Source of the DNA: Apostichopus japonicus
Taxonomy: Eukaryota > Echinodermata > Holothuroidea > Aspidochirotida > Stichopodidae
Direction of reading: 5' to 3'
Assembly: GCF_037975245.1 (NCBI RefSeq)
Contig: NC_092573.1
Coordinates: 11,101,501 to 11,165,500 of the forward strand
Length of the DNA: 64,000 nt
The notes under the pieces were generated by a model. That model saw only the letters and a program-made list of their open reading frames with translations, ran no database searches and was not told the origin of the DNA. A program made the position numbers and the translations under genes. Each line of letters starts with the position of its first letter. The stretch's first letter is position 1. Shown here piece after piece: positions 11,959 through 25,535 of the stretch.

Positions 11959-13229
11959 CAGGGGCGGGATTTGAGTTGTGAAAGTGGGGGGGGGGGGGGG
12001 CAAACCTGCCATCAAGACTATCTAAGCGGAGCGCCACCATCGGTTGGCGCGGAGCGTACAAGAAATTTTTTTGTCTTTAAAAACCCTCCAGATGGCCGGA
12101 AACGGCACTTCCCGAGTGCTCTCAACTGCATGTACCCATCCTTGAAATATGGATCTCATGTCTGCAATTGTATCTAGATAGTTAATTATCGTTTAAAAAT
12201 TTGAAGAGGATTGATAGTATAACATATGGTCAGATTGTGATGTACAACTTTTGTTATACGTCACTATCTAAGCGGAGCGCCATCATCGGTTGGCAAGGAG
12301 CGTCGAAATTTAAGCAAAAAGGAAATCCTAGATCAGCAAATATGACACCTCTGGTAACAATAAATCACATCTAGACAGTTCTTTCCCCCTAAAATTATTA
12401 GTATATTGTGCATTCTACCGATCAAGAATATGTTCAGCACCCACTTCGAAATTCTCCCCGCGGCCCCCACTTCTTGGAGCACTTGGCAAATATTGGGGGC
12501 TGAACATACCTTCACCCCCACCCCACTTTTATGCAAAACCAAACGTAAGTGTTTCATTCATCATCGAGAATAGATCCGAAAACGGAACTCAAAGCCACAC
12601 ATTATTTTATCGGCCCTACCGAAACTGCCGAGTGCTGTATACTGTAACAATGTATTTAATGTGTTACTGTGTTAGTGCCAATTTGTAATTTACATTATTC
12701 GATTTGCATGCATCATTCCAGGATTTTGAGCAGTAAAGAAATTACATCGGCATTGCCATTGCATATTGTTGAATTACACGGGGGGGGGGGGGGGTGTCAT
12801 ATGTCAGTATATTGAATTTAATTATTGATATACCCAATATGCAAATTTGGCTTTCGTAAATCGTTTCTCAATTCAAATCTCAATCTCAAATCAATTCCTG
12901 AAGCTAGCACTGTAGCACATTCCGCGGATTCATCACATGCAGAATTGAATCGCTAGTTTGTTAGCTCCAGGATTCGTAACCTGTGCTGCGAACCATGTGC
13001 TAGCTCTAGCTCCAGTTATTCTGCATGCTTCATGCTACTATGTTAATCACAAATTCGACTTAGATTCGAATCAAATAGGCCTATTTTTATAGAGCTGTTG
13101 TGGGGGAATAATTTCGATTAGGGTTGTGCACATTTGTCTGCAAAAACGACAAAAAAAAAACTAAGGTCTGGGAAAAAGTGGGGGGGGGGCAAATGCCCCC
13201 TCTTGCCCCCCCCCGTAATCCCGCCCATG
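11959..13229 (-). mobile_element. Non-autonomous hAT-like element, subfamily B-related, long composite form
   Basis: Ends CAGGGGCGGGATT and, inverted, CATGGGCGGGATT, flanked by the 8-bp duplication GCGGCAAC (11951-11958 and 13230-13237). 1271 bp. The segment CTATCTAAGCGGAGCGCCA with a following GGTTGGC occurs twice (near 12020 and 12264) and matches the inverted core of the 9119 element. The rest is AT-rich with G/C runs. No transposase frame. Confidence 0.82.
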
Positions 13230-13237
13230 GCGGCAAC

Positions 13238-16200
13238 TGTTCGTTTTCATTTATCTAATTTGCGCGAGAAATGCTGCGTATTCGGTTGAATCAGATAATT
13301 ATGTTCGGCGCTATTACAAAATTGTTGATCTTGACTAACCGTGTCTGGATAATATTTTGCTGTATTATTAAGATGCATCTAAAATTTTATTCTTCTTTTC
13401 GTAGTAGGCCTACTACAGATAAGGAACTCTATAAAAGTGCGATAAAACAAGAAATTAGTCACAATTTATAGACATAAATCCCCAGTCTGTGTTAGCTATA
13501 AGTTGTGTTTGTTTCAAGGGTATGGATGAAGGGAAGAATGATAGTAAACTTTATATCAGTATTTTTAGTTTCCCACAGTTCTGTCGCAATTAAGATCGTC
13601 CTTATTTGTTGTGCTGGGAATAAAATATTGCTACGCTAGGCGATATATCAAAGAACTGATAGTAAGATAATATAGACTAACACTGTGTTGTAGGAAGAAT
13701 TATGTGAAATTGCGCGCAGACGATGTACAGAATCCTTAACGTTGAGGAAGTCTGTTTGGGAATCAGTTGTTAAAAGCTTACAATGCACCTGGCGACATAA
13801 AAAGATTTGTCCTTCGGTCTTTGGTGCATAAAAAAATACGTAGGCCTACGCCATTGGTAAAAATTTCCTTCAAGGACTGAGGAGAAAAATTTCCACAAGG
13901 TTAATTAGGGGGAAGGGACCCAGCCTCTCCATACGGGGTAGGGTGCTAATAGTTAATATTTTGTAAGTAGGCTACATGGGCTAGACAATCTTTCGTCGCT
14001 GCTAATGTGGGGAAGGTAAGGGTGTAGCGAGGTACAGGCAGAGGTTCAAGACAGAGGCGGTGAAGATGAAACCATACTGCACCGCAATGCTACATAATAA
14101 ATACACTTTACATCCCTCAACTAATTCTCTTGATATGGTATGAGATCTTGTATTCTCCTGTCAAAAAAAAATCATTTCATTCGATTAAAATAAAAGAAAC
14201 CAAATGAGAATAAGACGTGACATGACGAGAATGAACTCAAGAAAAACAAATACACACAAAAAAAAAACACGAAAATCTCAATAAAAATATTCAATTCGAA
14301 AAAGTTTCAATAGCTATATTTTTGATCACCATCTAAATCCACACACGATCGGCGTGTGGACGGAGTATGCCAACGCACCAATTTTGTAAGAAAAGCTGTA
14401 CAGAAGAACTTAACAGTATATAGTATAAGAAATGTTTCAAAATAATCACAAAAATATTGAAAACCGTATATATACGATGTGGACAAAATCAACCCGTTCA
14501 ATAGAAATATTCTAACCGTGTACATCTTCTTAAAACCTTAGACAATGATCAATAAACATATGTTGTAATTTGTAATCATAACTTATGGGTCAAAGGTCAC
14601 GCATGAACCCCCCCCCCCCCCCCCAATTATAATAGCCTAGATTGTTCGAAGGTGGTTATTAAGAGTTCTAACCATCTTATTTTAAGTTAGAACAATATAT
14701 TGAGAAGCGCTCGTCAGAGATGATTCAGTCTCAGTTATCTGAGGGTGACCACTATCACACTGAGTAGCATATTTGGAGGGGGAGCTAGGAGTTGTCGTGG
14801 AAATCTGATGACTCTGAATCACGTGACCACGCTTGGTCACTACTTTTTGAATATTCTACTGATAGACATCTTTCGAACGTGACCTAAAAGTTGCAACCAA
14901 TACGGCGACCAAAACGGCGACCATGGGAGGACACACAATCAGCAAATAACGGGGATAAAGAGAAAAAGAATTATGATTTTTAGAAAAATTCTTCATACGC
15001 CCATGAATCTACCATTACTTTCTGAAGACATCAAAAACGGGGGGTGGGGCGGCGATACAGCGGTCTCTAGGCCCAACCTGGCATTCGGGCCCGACCTTGC
15101 ATTAGGCGCCCCTGGAAAAGCTTTTGACAGTGTAAGCATTCCAATGTATAAGCAATTACACCTTTCCTCTACTAGTCCATGTCTTAAACGGAACAAACCT
15201 ATAATCAAATTGCCAGCAAGTCTCAATAATTCATTTCGTAAATATATCGACTCGATTTAACCCCAAAATTATTGAAAACAAAATCATTACAAAAATAAAG
15301 CCTTTTTTGTTTGTTTATAGGTTACTATGCATGCACGAATACCATCGGCGTTGCCAAAATGATCATTTCCAGCCCCAGTCACTTGACATTAATCTTTGGA
15401 GTAAAGCATGCGGCGACGACGACGGCGTTGTTTCTGCATATATTGCGCTACCACCTAACTGTCATGAAAAGTAACAGCTATAGCTTGATCTTGTACAGAA
15501 AAAGCTGTGCGGGAGAAACTTGAATAATGGTGACGGATAAATACTACAGCTGACGTCACCGGGAGGGTACACGATATGTGAAAACACGGAACGGAATGGT
15601 CAACCCCGATTAAAAATGTATCTGTATACCTTGAATTTAAACAACCTTGTTTAATCCACAATGTCTGATATAACGCATCTTAATACATGTATATAATTAA
15701 TTTTTTCCCCTCTTTTTTAGTATTTCATAGTAAGTTTTGTACACCAAAATATCCGATATTTGATAATAACATTTTCTGATTATTATTGATAATAATTAAA
15801 GTAATTTTTGTGACACTTTTTTCCCCTCACCAAAGTGCACCAATGCTATACAGTCATGTATTACTCAAATTATATTGGCAATTCATCACTTCTTGTATAT
15901 TTTTGCTTAGCACATTAAAGTTTACTAATATGTAATTAAATGATGCCGTATTTGTTTTCTTATTAAACATTTTGTCGCCCGGACAATTTGGCACATTAAT
16001 AATGATCAAAATGCCCAAAAAAAAAATCAAGAAAAACATGAAAGCTTTCAAACTTTGCCTTCTTATTTTGCAAAAAAAAAAGGAAGAAATTAAAAAGTAA
16101 AACCTTATGTTGATAATCAAACTTAAACTATATTTTTTTGAAGCGTTTTAGTATCCACTAGTAACGCAGAAACCCCACATTTGTGCCAAAATTATGTATA

Positions 16201-17348
16201 TACAAAAAGTTCACAAATTACAATGAAATAAGTATTGTGCCCGTCCCTCCTCACAGTGTTCATGCCCCTCCAGTTCAGAATTCCTAAACGTATGAAGAAG
16301 CTTATGAACACACAACAGTTATGCATCTTACAAATAGCAGGTTATCTATTGTCTTCTTTCTTGAGATAAAATAAAAGCGTTTTCAAACTGAGGTGATGTA
16401 AGAGTGATGTCATACCCGATACTATTCCGAAGACAGAAAATACTAGTCTCTGGTATCTACTGCTCTTTACCATTAAGGAAAGACCCCTTGTTTTACTATA
16501 CTTGTGAAAAAGTAAATTTAATTTTAAGAATAACATCTTAAGATTGAAGTTAGTGCATGTGATTAGATTAATATTATCAGGAACTGAAACAAAAATTGGC
16601 TGAAATATCAAGTAACCCCCCCCCCCCCAACCCCACAAAAAAATCTGTATTAAAATCGACTATATAAAATGTCTATTTTGCTTTTACAAAGTAAACGATT
16701 GTCATGAGTGAATAATGGGAGTCAATTAATAAAGACACCCCCGATGGGTAACCCCCATTCATCATATAATCACATTACCATGCAAATCAAGAGATTAAAC
16801 TGTTTAACATTTCATATCCACTGATAAAAAAAAAATCTGTGTATGTTGCCCCTTCATTGTAAGTTTACACTTGAATTTTGATCGATAAAGGCAGGGTGGC
16901 TCCACTTTAATTGATTAAATTCGTCACAAGTATGGTTTATATCTTTCAAAATCAAAGAAAACACAGGCAAAATGCTGCATTTTCTGTTATCTTTCTCCTC
17001 CTTTCCATTTTCATTGGTGTTTGAGATTTCAAAACTTTTTGAAAAATATATATTTTGACAGTAATGATTATACTGCTTTTCTTTAACTATCAACACAAAC
17101 CAGACGACTCGAAGAAGAAATACGGCCATCTTTACAAACGTTTCAGTAAGTTATGCAAAGCAAACGGTTTGAGAGTTTGCACATACAAGAGCTGCATAAA
17201 CAGGAGCTGCACACACAAGAGCTGCACATACATTCAAAGATAGTCCATATGTACATTTTTATATTCATTCTCCTCTGTGAGCTCTTTCAGTTTTTGTGAT
17301 ATTAAAGAAATATTCTGGGAAAGAAGAGATTAAACTGATAAATTATGT
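13238..17348. other. Intergenic DNA without a supported gene
   Basis: AT-rich, with a poly-C run near 14610, a palindromic CRE-like TGACGTCA at 15551-15558 and an 18-bp minisatellite (GAGCTGCA-containing, three units) near 17188-17232. Scattered short open frames have neither splice context nor recognisable domains. Confidence 0.5.
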
Positions 17349-17356
17349 TAACTAAT

Positions 17357-17722
17357 CAAGGGCGTAGGAACCGGGGGGGCTGGGGGGCGCCAGCCCCCAG
17401 TGAAAAATATGGAGGGGCGGAAGTATCATTCCGCCCCCCCCGCTTCGCAAGTCAGAAAACCCCTTTTTCATTTCCAAATGAGAAAAAAAATCTCATTTGG
17501 AGCACCAAATTGCATCTAAGGCCTGGTGAAAATACAAAATTAAGTTTACAAAATGGAGTGGGTGTCGAAGTGTGCTATATTGCACCAAATTGCATCTGAG
17601 GCTACCTGGAAATGCAAAAAGATTCCAAAGGGGAGGGGGACACCCCCTCCCCTTAAACCCCTCCCCCAGGCCGGCCATCAGTCTTCAGCCCCCCCACTCA
17701 AAAGTACCTTCCTACACCACTG
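17357..17722 (-). mobile_element. Non-autonomous hAT-like element, subfamily A, copy 2 (inverted)
   Basis: Starts CAAGGGCGTAGGAACC, ends TTCCTACACCACTG, flanked by the 8-bp duplication TAACTAAT (17349-17356 and 17723-17730). 366 bp, close to the reverse complement of 7888-8262 throughout, including the poly-G/C blocks. Confidence 0.88.
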
Positions 17723-18059
17723 TAACTAATATTTGACTATGCCTATATATATATTAATATGATTTGAGAAAGAACCCAAGAATACGCTGTACATGATTAA
17801 TCGTCGACAAGGATTTGTGCATTGGAAGGGGAGGGGGGGGGGGGGATACTGGCACTGATATTTTGTGACTTTGGTGGGATAGATACAGCAATGCCACCCT
17901 TCTAAGAATCAAACATTTTCATTGCAACATTTTGGTGGGAATAGAAAGGAATGAATAAATAAAACCATTTTGAATAAATTTAGTGTACAACACAGGAAAG
18001 AAAAATTAGTAGATGAGGTAAATATTAATTGATTGTTGAAACACATTAAAGGTCAATGT

Positions 18060-19165
18060 AACAAATAAATTTGTGAAAGATTCTACAAGAGTGCCATGTA
18101 AGTGCAAACGATTCTACAAGAGTGCCTTGTAGAAAGATTCTACAAGAGTGCCATGTAAGTGCAAACGATTCTACAAGAGTGCCATGTAAGTGCAAGAGAT
18201 TTTACAAGAGTGCCATGTAAATGCAAATGGTTCTAAAGGGATGCCATGTAAATGTATACAATTCTACACATATGTCATGTAAGTGCTAAAGATTCTACAA
18301 GAGTGCCATGTAAATGTGAATGGTTCCAAAGGGTTGCCTTGTAAGTGTTAACAATTCTACACATATACTATGTAAATGTGAAGGATTCTACAAGAGTGCC
18401 ATGTAAGTGCAAACGATTCTACAAGAGTGCCATGTAAGTGCAAGAGATTTTACAAGAGTGCAATGTAGGTGCAAAAGATTCTACAACAGTGCCATGTAAA
18501 TGCAAATGGTTCTAAAGGGATGCCATGTAAACGTATACAATTCTACACATATGTCATGTAAGTGCGAAAGATTCTACAAGAGTGCCATGTAAATGCAAAT
18601 GGTTCTTAAGGGATGCCATGTAAGTGTAAACAAATTCTACACATATGCCATGTTAAAAGTGTGAAAATATTCTACAAGAGTGCCATGTAAATGTGAATGG
18701 TTCCAAAGGGTTGCCTTGTAAGTGTTAACAATTCTACACATATACTATGTAAGTGCAAAAGATTCTACAAGAGTGCCATGTAAGTGCAAAAGATTCTACA
18801 AGAGTGCCATGTAAGTGCAAGAGATTTTACAAGAGTGCAATGTAGGTGCGAATGATTCTACAAAAGTGCCATGTAAATGCGAATGATTCTAAAGGGATGC
18901 CATGTAAATGTATATTCTACACATATGCCATGTAAGTGCGAAAGATTCTACAAGAGTGCCATGTAAATGCAAATGGTTCTTAAGGGATGCCATGTAAGTG
19001 TAAACAAATTCTACACATATGCCATGTTAAAAGTGTGAAAATATTCTACAAGAGTGCCATGTAAATGCGAATGGTTCCAAAGGGATGCCATGTACAGTAA
19101 ATGTATACAATTCTACACATATGCCATGTTTAAAAAAAGTGTGAAAAGATTCTAAACGAATGCCC
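18060..19165. repeat. Satellite array, ~31-bp monomer with ~375-bp higher-order period
   Basis: More than 30 head-to-tail monomers of the type GATTCTACAAGAGTGCCATG + TAAGTGCAAA. Variants (GGTTCTAAAGGGATGCC; ATTCTACACATATGCC; GGTTCCAAAGGGTTGCC) recur in the same order. GGTTCCAAAGGG occurs at 18322 and 18699, and GGTTCTTAAGGG at 18601 and 18975, so a block of about 12 monomers is itself repeated. Array edges decay towards 19200. Confidence 0.93.
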
Positions 19166-19199
19166 TGTCAGTTTGAAAGATTCTTAAAAGGATGCCATA

Positions 19200-21340
19200 A
19201 CATATACAAATATATCACGTTAAAATAAAGGCGAGGGACGTAACAGAAAATCAAGACCTCTGTATATACGTAAGCTCACAAAAAAAGGTGACACACAAAG
19301 ACAATAAGATATATTAAGACTTTTACAACAAAAGTGCAAACTGATTATAAAGCTTTTTCACAATAAAATGTTGAAAAAACAAAAACCAATGGAGAGGGAA
19401 AAGAGAAAAAGGAAGATATCTGCACAAAAAAAGATTGAAGATAGAAGTTGCACAAAGTTTTATCTACAAACAGAAAACAGCATTAAATTTATCAGTGCCA
19501 CTATGCACAAAAACCATACGTTATTATACCAGCAGTGACATATCCATTACCAGACTGATGTCATGGAAGAAGGGGTGGGGGGGAGGGTAGGGAGCGCAGG
19601 ATCCCTTTAAAATCTTTATTTGCAACTGATCCACAAATCCTTATTCTACCAGCTGTGTAAACTAGACAATCTACAAATAACAAAGATATTTTTTAGAGTT
19701 AAATTGTTATTTGGTTCACATTTTTGTTGTTTTGGTATTTTTAATCTTTTATTTTAATCTTTTATAAGTCATGGTTTGTTGACATTCAACTACAACATCT
19801 ACTCTTCTTTGCGGTACACATAACAGTTCAACCTTCATTCCCTTCTCAACAAGATGAATTATTTCTTTAATTAGTGCACTTATGTTTTTTCTTTTCTTGT
19901 CATTCCATAGGATATTAAAAATTTAGCAAATAAATCATATATTTGTATTAAAAGTTATTACAGTTTTAGTAAATCAGCTACAATTCGTACTTTCATTTCA
20001 AAGTATAGATGAATCCATACATAAGCCAGCTGCATTTAGTCAAAGCACATACTATATAAGTGTACTGCGATATCACTGTGTCAAACAATCTTACTTGAAC
20101 TACGGTGATCAGAAACAGTTTTTAAAACGGAGGAATAATTAGTTAACTCGGAAGCAAACATGGCACTTGGTAGTCATTAAGAGACAATTGTTCTTTACCT
20201 TGCTAGTTAAAAAGAATGAAAATTAACAGTTGTTACCTTTGTACTACTAGCATAGGAATGCATTCCTTAATACTAGCCCATTAACAATTAAATGCACTCA
20301 GTAACAGCAAAGGTATCTAAGTATTGTACAAAGGTTACATACACTGGTTACCTCAGTAGTAAAAGAAATGTACTCCATATGTTACCCTATTTCCAGCAAA
20401 AGTGTTGCATTAAGCTACCTACCTAGCAATAGAGGTACAGAATAGTTTCCTAAGAGGTAGTAGTAGGGAGGAGGGTACACAATTTGACCATCAAGGTACA
20501 AAACGGTTAGCTTCAAGAAACACTTGTAAGTTACCTCACAGGAACAAATATACACATATAATGTAACAGTTCCAAGTTTCATTCAAAGCAATTAAATGCA
20601 CATAAGCGTTACCTTAAATATTGGCATAGGTATTTAGTTACCAGTTACCTTAGAAATAGCAAAGGCACAACAAAAGGGAAGACACAACAGAAAGACTCAA
20701 ACATTTCTCCCCCCACCCCCCCCCCCAAACAAAAACTGGTTTGGACGAAATTATGAAAATGCAATACTGGAAAACTGAACAAAAATAACACATACATTAT
20801 TGCACATATCTTGCCTATTAAATGCTCAACCAATATCTTTCTCCTTAAACTTTACAGTGAAATCAACAATGGATAGTTTATTATTATTTGTTGTTCTTCT
20901 TCTTTTTCTTCTTCTAATTCATACAGCTGCTTCTCAAAACCATCTTTCGAAAGATTCAGTTATCATAGGTTGATAACAAAACTTGTAGAAAATATGTTGA
21001 GAATGATTATCAACATAACCTAACCAATGAAGGCCTGCCAAGTTTCTCTTTCTAAATAGTAAACAATTGCATCCAAACACTCATTAACAAACTACCCTGG
21101 GTTTCCTTATTTGAAGAAAGCTCACCCCAGCTACACAGAAGTATCATATGGATGATTCTACCTTGAATAAGTAATGACATTTAACCCTAAAGCACACATC
21201 CCAGTTGGATCTTTTCCCCCTGGAGGTGCAAATGAAAGGACTGCATGTTTTTTCTTTCTCAGACAAGTACACATGCATATATGTGTGTATGTATAGATGT
21301 GTATGTATATATGTGTATATACATATATATACATATAATT
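19200..21340. other. Intergenic DNA without a supported gene
   Basis: AT-rich unique-looking sequence. Only poly-A/C runs and a short dinucleotide tract (TATGTATATGTG-like, 21270-21340) stand out. Confidence 0.5.
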
Positions 21341-21382
21341 GAAATCCTAGTGAGTTGGAAATCCAGAACAGTGAAAAAACTT

Positions 21383-21510
21383 CCAGCCTCCACCGGGATT
21401 CGATCCCGGGCCTCCCGCTTTATTTGCGGACACCCTAGCCACTAGGCTATGGACGCTGATTATATCTCCAGAGGTTAGAAACCAGTAAGAATGGTCGTAA
21501 TTCCACTGGA
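21383..21510 (-). mobile_element. tRNA-derived SINE, family 1, copy a
   Basis: On the minus strand TAGCCTAGTGG (A box) is followed about 40 nt later by GGATCGAATCC (B box) within a tRNA-like arm CCCGGGATCGAATCCCGG. Homologous to 34496-34622 over its whole length. The body upstream of the A box is not tRNA and the cloverleaf is incomplete, so this is a SINE head, not a working tRNA gene. Confidence 0.8.
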
Positions 21511-22480
21511 GGCATATATACATACATATACGTATATACACATATATTTCTACAAGATATTATTAACTCTGGCAAATACATGTCCACCTTACTCTCCTCC
21601 TTTAATTTCTCAGAATGCTTCACTGTCCTACAGGGGTATCATTAATTAACTAATAGCTGAACTTGGCACTTTTCCCACAAATTAACTTCATTAAAAAAGA
21701 CTTGTTCTACATTCCTTGGCAGTTTGATGTAGGTCTACAATGACTTGTTTGAGTTTGCCCCTTTTGGCATGTTCATTTAGCTAAAACTAAAATAAATACA
21801 GTTTTCCTGTAAGTGTTTGCAAGATTTAGGTAGGATGCCAGCATTGTGATAACCAGCATGAGCTTACTCGGAGAAAAAAAGAAAGAATTCTCTGCAAGTT
21901 GTTTGCATTATAATCTAGTTTGAAAGTTGGATCCATTTTTTTGTTATCATTTACAGCATGGCTGGATGATTATCAGTTAGGACACAAAACAATATACTTC
22001 TTCCAAAACAGTACTGAGTGGTGGTATTCAAAAGTTAGTCTATTTTACTTGAACGGATGTTTTGAATATAAAATGAGCTCAAATTGGGGGGAAAAATGCA
22101 CAAGATATTGGTAATAAATAACAGCCATTATGCCAAAATAACTGTACAGAAACCAAAAATCTCAAAGAGTTAAAGAAACTACGAATATCTTACAAACAAG
22201 ATAAATTTGACGCAGTTCTCTTAAAATGACGGGAGTCTACAATCAGCAACAAGACAAAATGTAAGCCAGTTATAACAAAGAAAACGAAAAAATAAAATGC
22301 ATGAAAGGGTACCAAAAAATACATGGGAGTCTCTTCAGTGGTATACAGATCATTTTTAATACCACAAATCATTGGTTTTAATACAAAATGCAAAAATATT
22401 AGCAGTTTCTAAACTTAACGAGACTGAATCGCAATGGACAGAAAAGATAGGATTTTCATAAATATGGGATAAAATCTAAT
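21511..22480. other. Intergenic DNA without a supported gene
   Basis: AT-rich; no repeat or coding signal recognised. Confidence 0.45.
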
Positions 22481-23000
22481 GAAATACTCTTTCAGCTGGG
22501 CTCGACAAAAATAATTGATAAAGTTAAGAATCTATGGACGAATAACAATACTGCATTTTAGCCTTTGCTGTTTTGGTCATGTCGAAATCTATATATCTAG
22601 CAAAATGGCAAATAAATAAAACTTTATAAACAGTATTAAATAGCTCTGCAGTCAAGTTTTTCGATACCACAAACGAAGCGTTAAAAACTCTAAAAAAAAC
22701 TTTTTTCAAATAATACAGCCGAAATATTTTCATGGGAATGACAGTCCAGTAAAATACACAAACTTATGAAGTACTCTTTCAGCTGGGATCGACAAAAATT
22801 ATCGATAAAGCTTAGAATCTACAGATGAATTACAATACTGCATTTTAGCCTTTGCTGTTTTGGTCATGTCGTAATCTAAATATCAAGAAAACAAGGCAAA
22901 TAAATTAAAACCTTATCAAAAGTGTTAATAGCTCTGCGCAAGGTTTTTGATAACACAAAAGTAGCTTTAAAACTCTAAAAAATCCTTTTTCAAATATTTC
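22481..23000. repeat. 287-bp tandem duplication (two diverged copies)
   Basis: ACTCTTTCAGCTGGG..TCGACAAAAA begins at about 22485 and recurs 287 bp later (22772). Shared blocks follow in order: TTTAGCCTTTGCTGTTTTGG, TCATGTCG, AATAGCTCTGC and AAAACTCTAAAAAA. Copies differ by point changes and small indels, so the duplication is not recent. Confidence 0.85.
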
Positions 23001-25452
23001 TTAATTGTGTAAAGTTTTGTAGAGATGCATGCATTTTATAATTTTAGTTTGGTGGTTTATTTATCAGTCAAATTTTTTAACTTTGGTCATAACAATATAT
23101 ATTGCTTCCATGTAATGTGTCAATTAGTGAAATTTCACAAAACAACTTCAGTAACATTTACCAAACTAATCACAACCTATTATAGTAATTATGGGACAGA
23201 TTTTGTAGTATTTCGGCACACTAAAATCCATGTTCTGGAACATAATGGGTATAAAATATACACATCCACATCCCAACAACAACTAGCAATAATTAAATGC
23301 AAACACAAAGCGGGAAGGAAGGGAACATTTAAATAAGACTTACTACATGACACGTAACAAGTCGCATTTCAGTTCAGGGTCAAAAGTCGACTCATTACCC
23401 GGTTAGAGATTTTCACGACACTTAATATAGTCGAGTCATTCTCTCAAGTCACTATATTATCTCTACAGGGAAAAAATGTCATAAACTTCTTGAGGGTCAC
23501 TGCACCCTTAATATTTTGTGACTCGAGTTATGACTTGTAAGGACGTTCGTTTACTTCAAAGTCATCCATTTATTACCATAGCTTAGATATGGTTTATTAA
23601 TAAAGTTTGTAATTGATTGTTGATGAAAACATTAGTACGTTTAATTTACCATCGTGTCTAATGTCAAACGTTTCTGGAAGGAAGTTTTATGCAATTGCAT
23701 GAAAGGAACTCATAATTTCAATTTGACTAATATTTGCTTTGGGAGTTTTTGAATGATATAGGTAAATACTGTGAAGGCTTTAATTTTGCATGCCCAAAAA
23801 ATATACTTAAACCTGCAGATTAAAATGAAACCCCAAATGCTGACGAATTTTATGTTAAATTTTGCTCCTCTGTATTGGACCTTCATTATGTTTTATGAAG
23901 AAAAAACAACAAATAATGTGCAACTTAAAGATTATTGTGATTTTTTCATGTACATTTAAGGTTTTCTCTCTCTTCAATATTATATATGTTTGGGGGCTGA
24001 ATTGTTGCTTAATATGTTAATAGTATGGCCTAATTTCAACCAGAGTGACTGATCTATTGAAATCACATGGCCAGTGCAGCTGTCAAAAATCCTGACAAAT
24101 TTATTTCATAGAGAGCTAAAATGGCAACTTCTGCTCATGTGATTTATATCAAAGTTAGGCTGCTAGCCTTTCATACATCTGCTGTAACATTGAATTATGC
24201 CTTGGAAATAGTATTTGTGATGAATTATACAAGACTCTTTTAAGGTATTTTAACAGGGTATTGTGACCAGGCATGACGAAAGAAATTGGGGGGGGGGGTG
24301 AGAGGGGATGGTCCGTAGCAACAGACTATGGACCTGACGTCATTTTAGAAATTGAGGGAAATATGGGCAAAAGAATGTATTCTCATATTTAGATTATACT
24401 GACAGACATCAGAAGGGAGGAGGGGGGTTTCTTGATGCCCTGATTGTGAAATGTCAATGGATTGGACTGAAAATATGTGTTGCACATTAGGGAGATTGCA
24501 ATGGCTCATAGCAAAATAAGTGAGTTGTTCTACTAGCCAAAGCTGCAGGTAAAAACATTTCCAACTTTATATATATATCCAATTTAAAATCTGAAACATG
24601 TTAGTAGTCTGCTTTTAATGTAGCAAGAAGATAGCTTGAGTATAACAAATTAGTCATTGCACCTGTTAAAACAATCATACGTTGAGACAATTTCCTAGAT
24701 GCTAATACCACTCAATACTGTCCTCCTATATCATGCTTCAAAGCACTCATACTGACAGTGTCAACAGTTCCTAACCTTTATCTGATAGAAACATTGCATG
24801 ACGTTAATAGTATACTGCTCATACCGTCAGTACGAGCGCTTTGAAGTGAGACATGAAAGAACAGAGAAGAAAAAATTTGTCCCAACATGGTCAATCCATA
24901 TCCATTTAAAAAATACTGCTTTCATACAATTTTTATAAAAGTCTTCTTCAAAATATTTGTATTAAAATATGACTTTTCAAACTCTAGTAGTACAACCTGG
25001 GGAAAAAAAATTAGCCATACTAAGAATTTATTCAAACCTGGAATTAACAAAATAAAAGAATATGCATTATCACATATCCCCCCAAAAAAAAAACCCAAAT
25101 ACATTCAAATCAAAATTAACAAAAATACAATTTATACCCTGGTATAATCAATCTTTCAAATCTTTATATTGTATAAACATAAAAACAATTTCCATAAATT
25201 GAGGAAGTTAATTTTACAATTGAAAGAAACTTTATTGCTAATTTTTTTTCTTTTTTTTTGGCCTTTCATCTTTTTCATGACATGACATTCCATGATTTTT
25301 TTTTTTAATTTCTCATTTTTTTCCTTTTTTTTTCACGATAAAATTGTACTTTTTTTTTTAACTTGTACCTCCTCCTCTGGTCTGATTCCTAATGAATTCT
25401 GATATGATTTGGTTGGACTTAACTGATGATTTCGTTGGGGTTATCCCAAAAG
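23001..25452. other. Intergenic DNA downstream of GBA2-like gene
   Basis: AT-rich, with G runs near 24290, poly-T stretches at 25240-25370 and a palindromic TGACGTCA at 24335-24342. No coding exon recognised. Confidence 0.45.
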
Positions 25453-25458
25453 TTTATT
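25453..25458 (-). terminator. Candidate polyadenylation signal of the GBA2-like gene
   Basis: AATAAA on the minus strand about 78 bp downstream of the stop codon. The position suits a short 3' UTR. Alternative AATAAA copies exist further down near 25230. Confidence 0.45.
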
Positions 25459-25535
25459 CGGGTATTATGTGCACACAATTGTCTACAACAACAGTAGCAA
25501 TGAGGTAGGTTTCACCACGTTTGATCTTCCAATTC

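Noticed and set aside
14973-15260. 95-codon plus-strand frame overlapping a 77-codon minus frame
   Set aside because: No domain, no splice support, and both strands open equally.
18060-19165. CRISPR-like regular repeat spacing
   Set aside because: Monomers are contiguous with no unique spacers and the sequence is eukaryotic.
21383-21510. Possible tRNA gene
   Set aside because: A and B boxes are present, but the acceptor stem does not close and the same body recurs at 34496, so it is a SINE.
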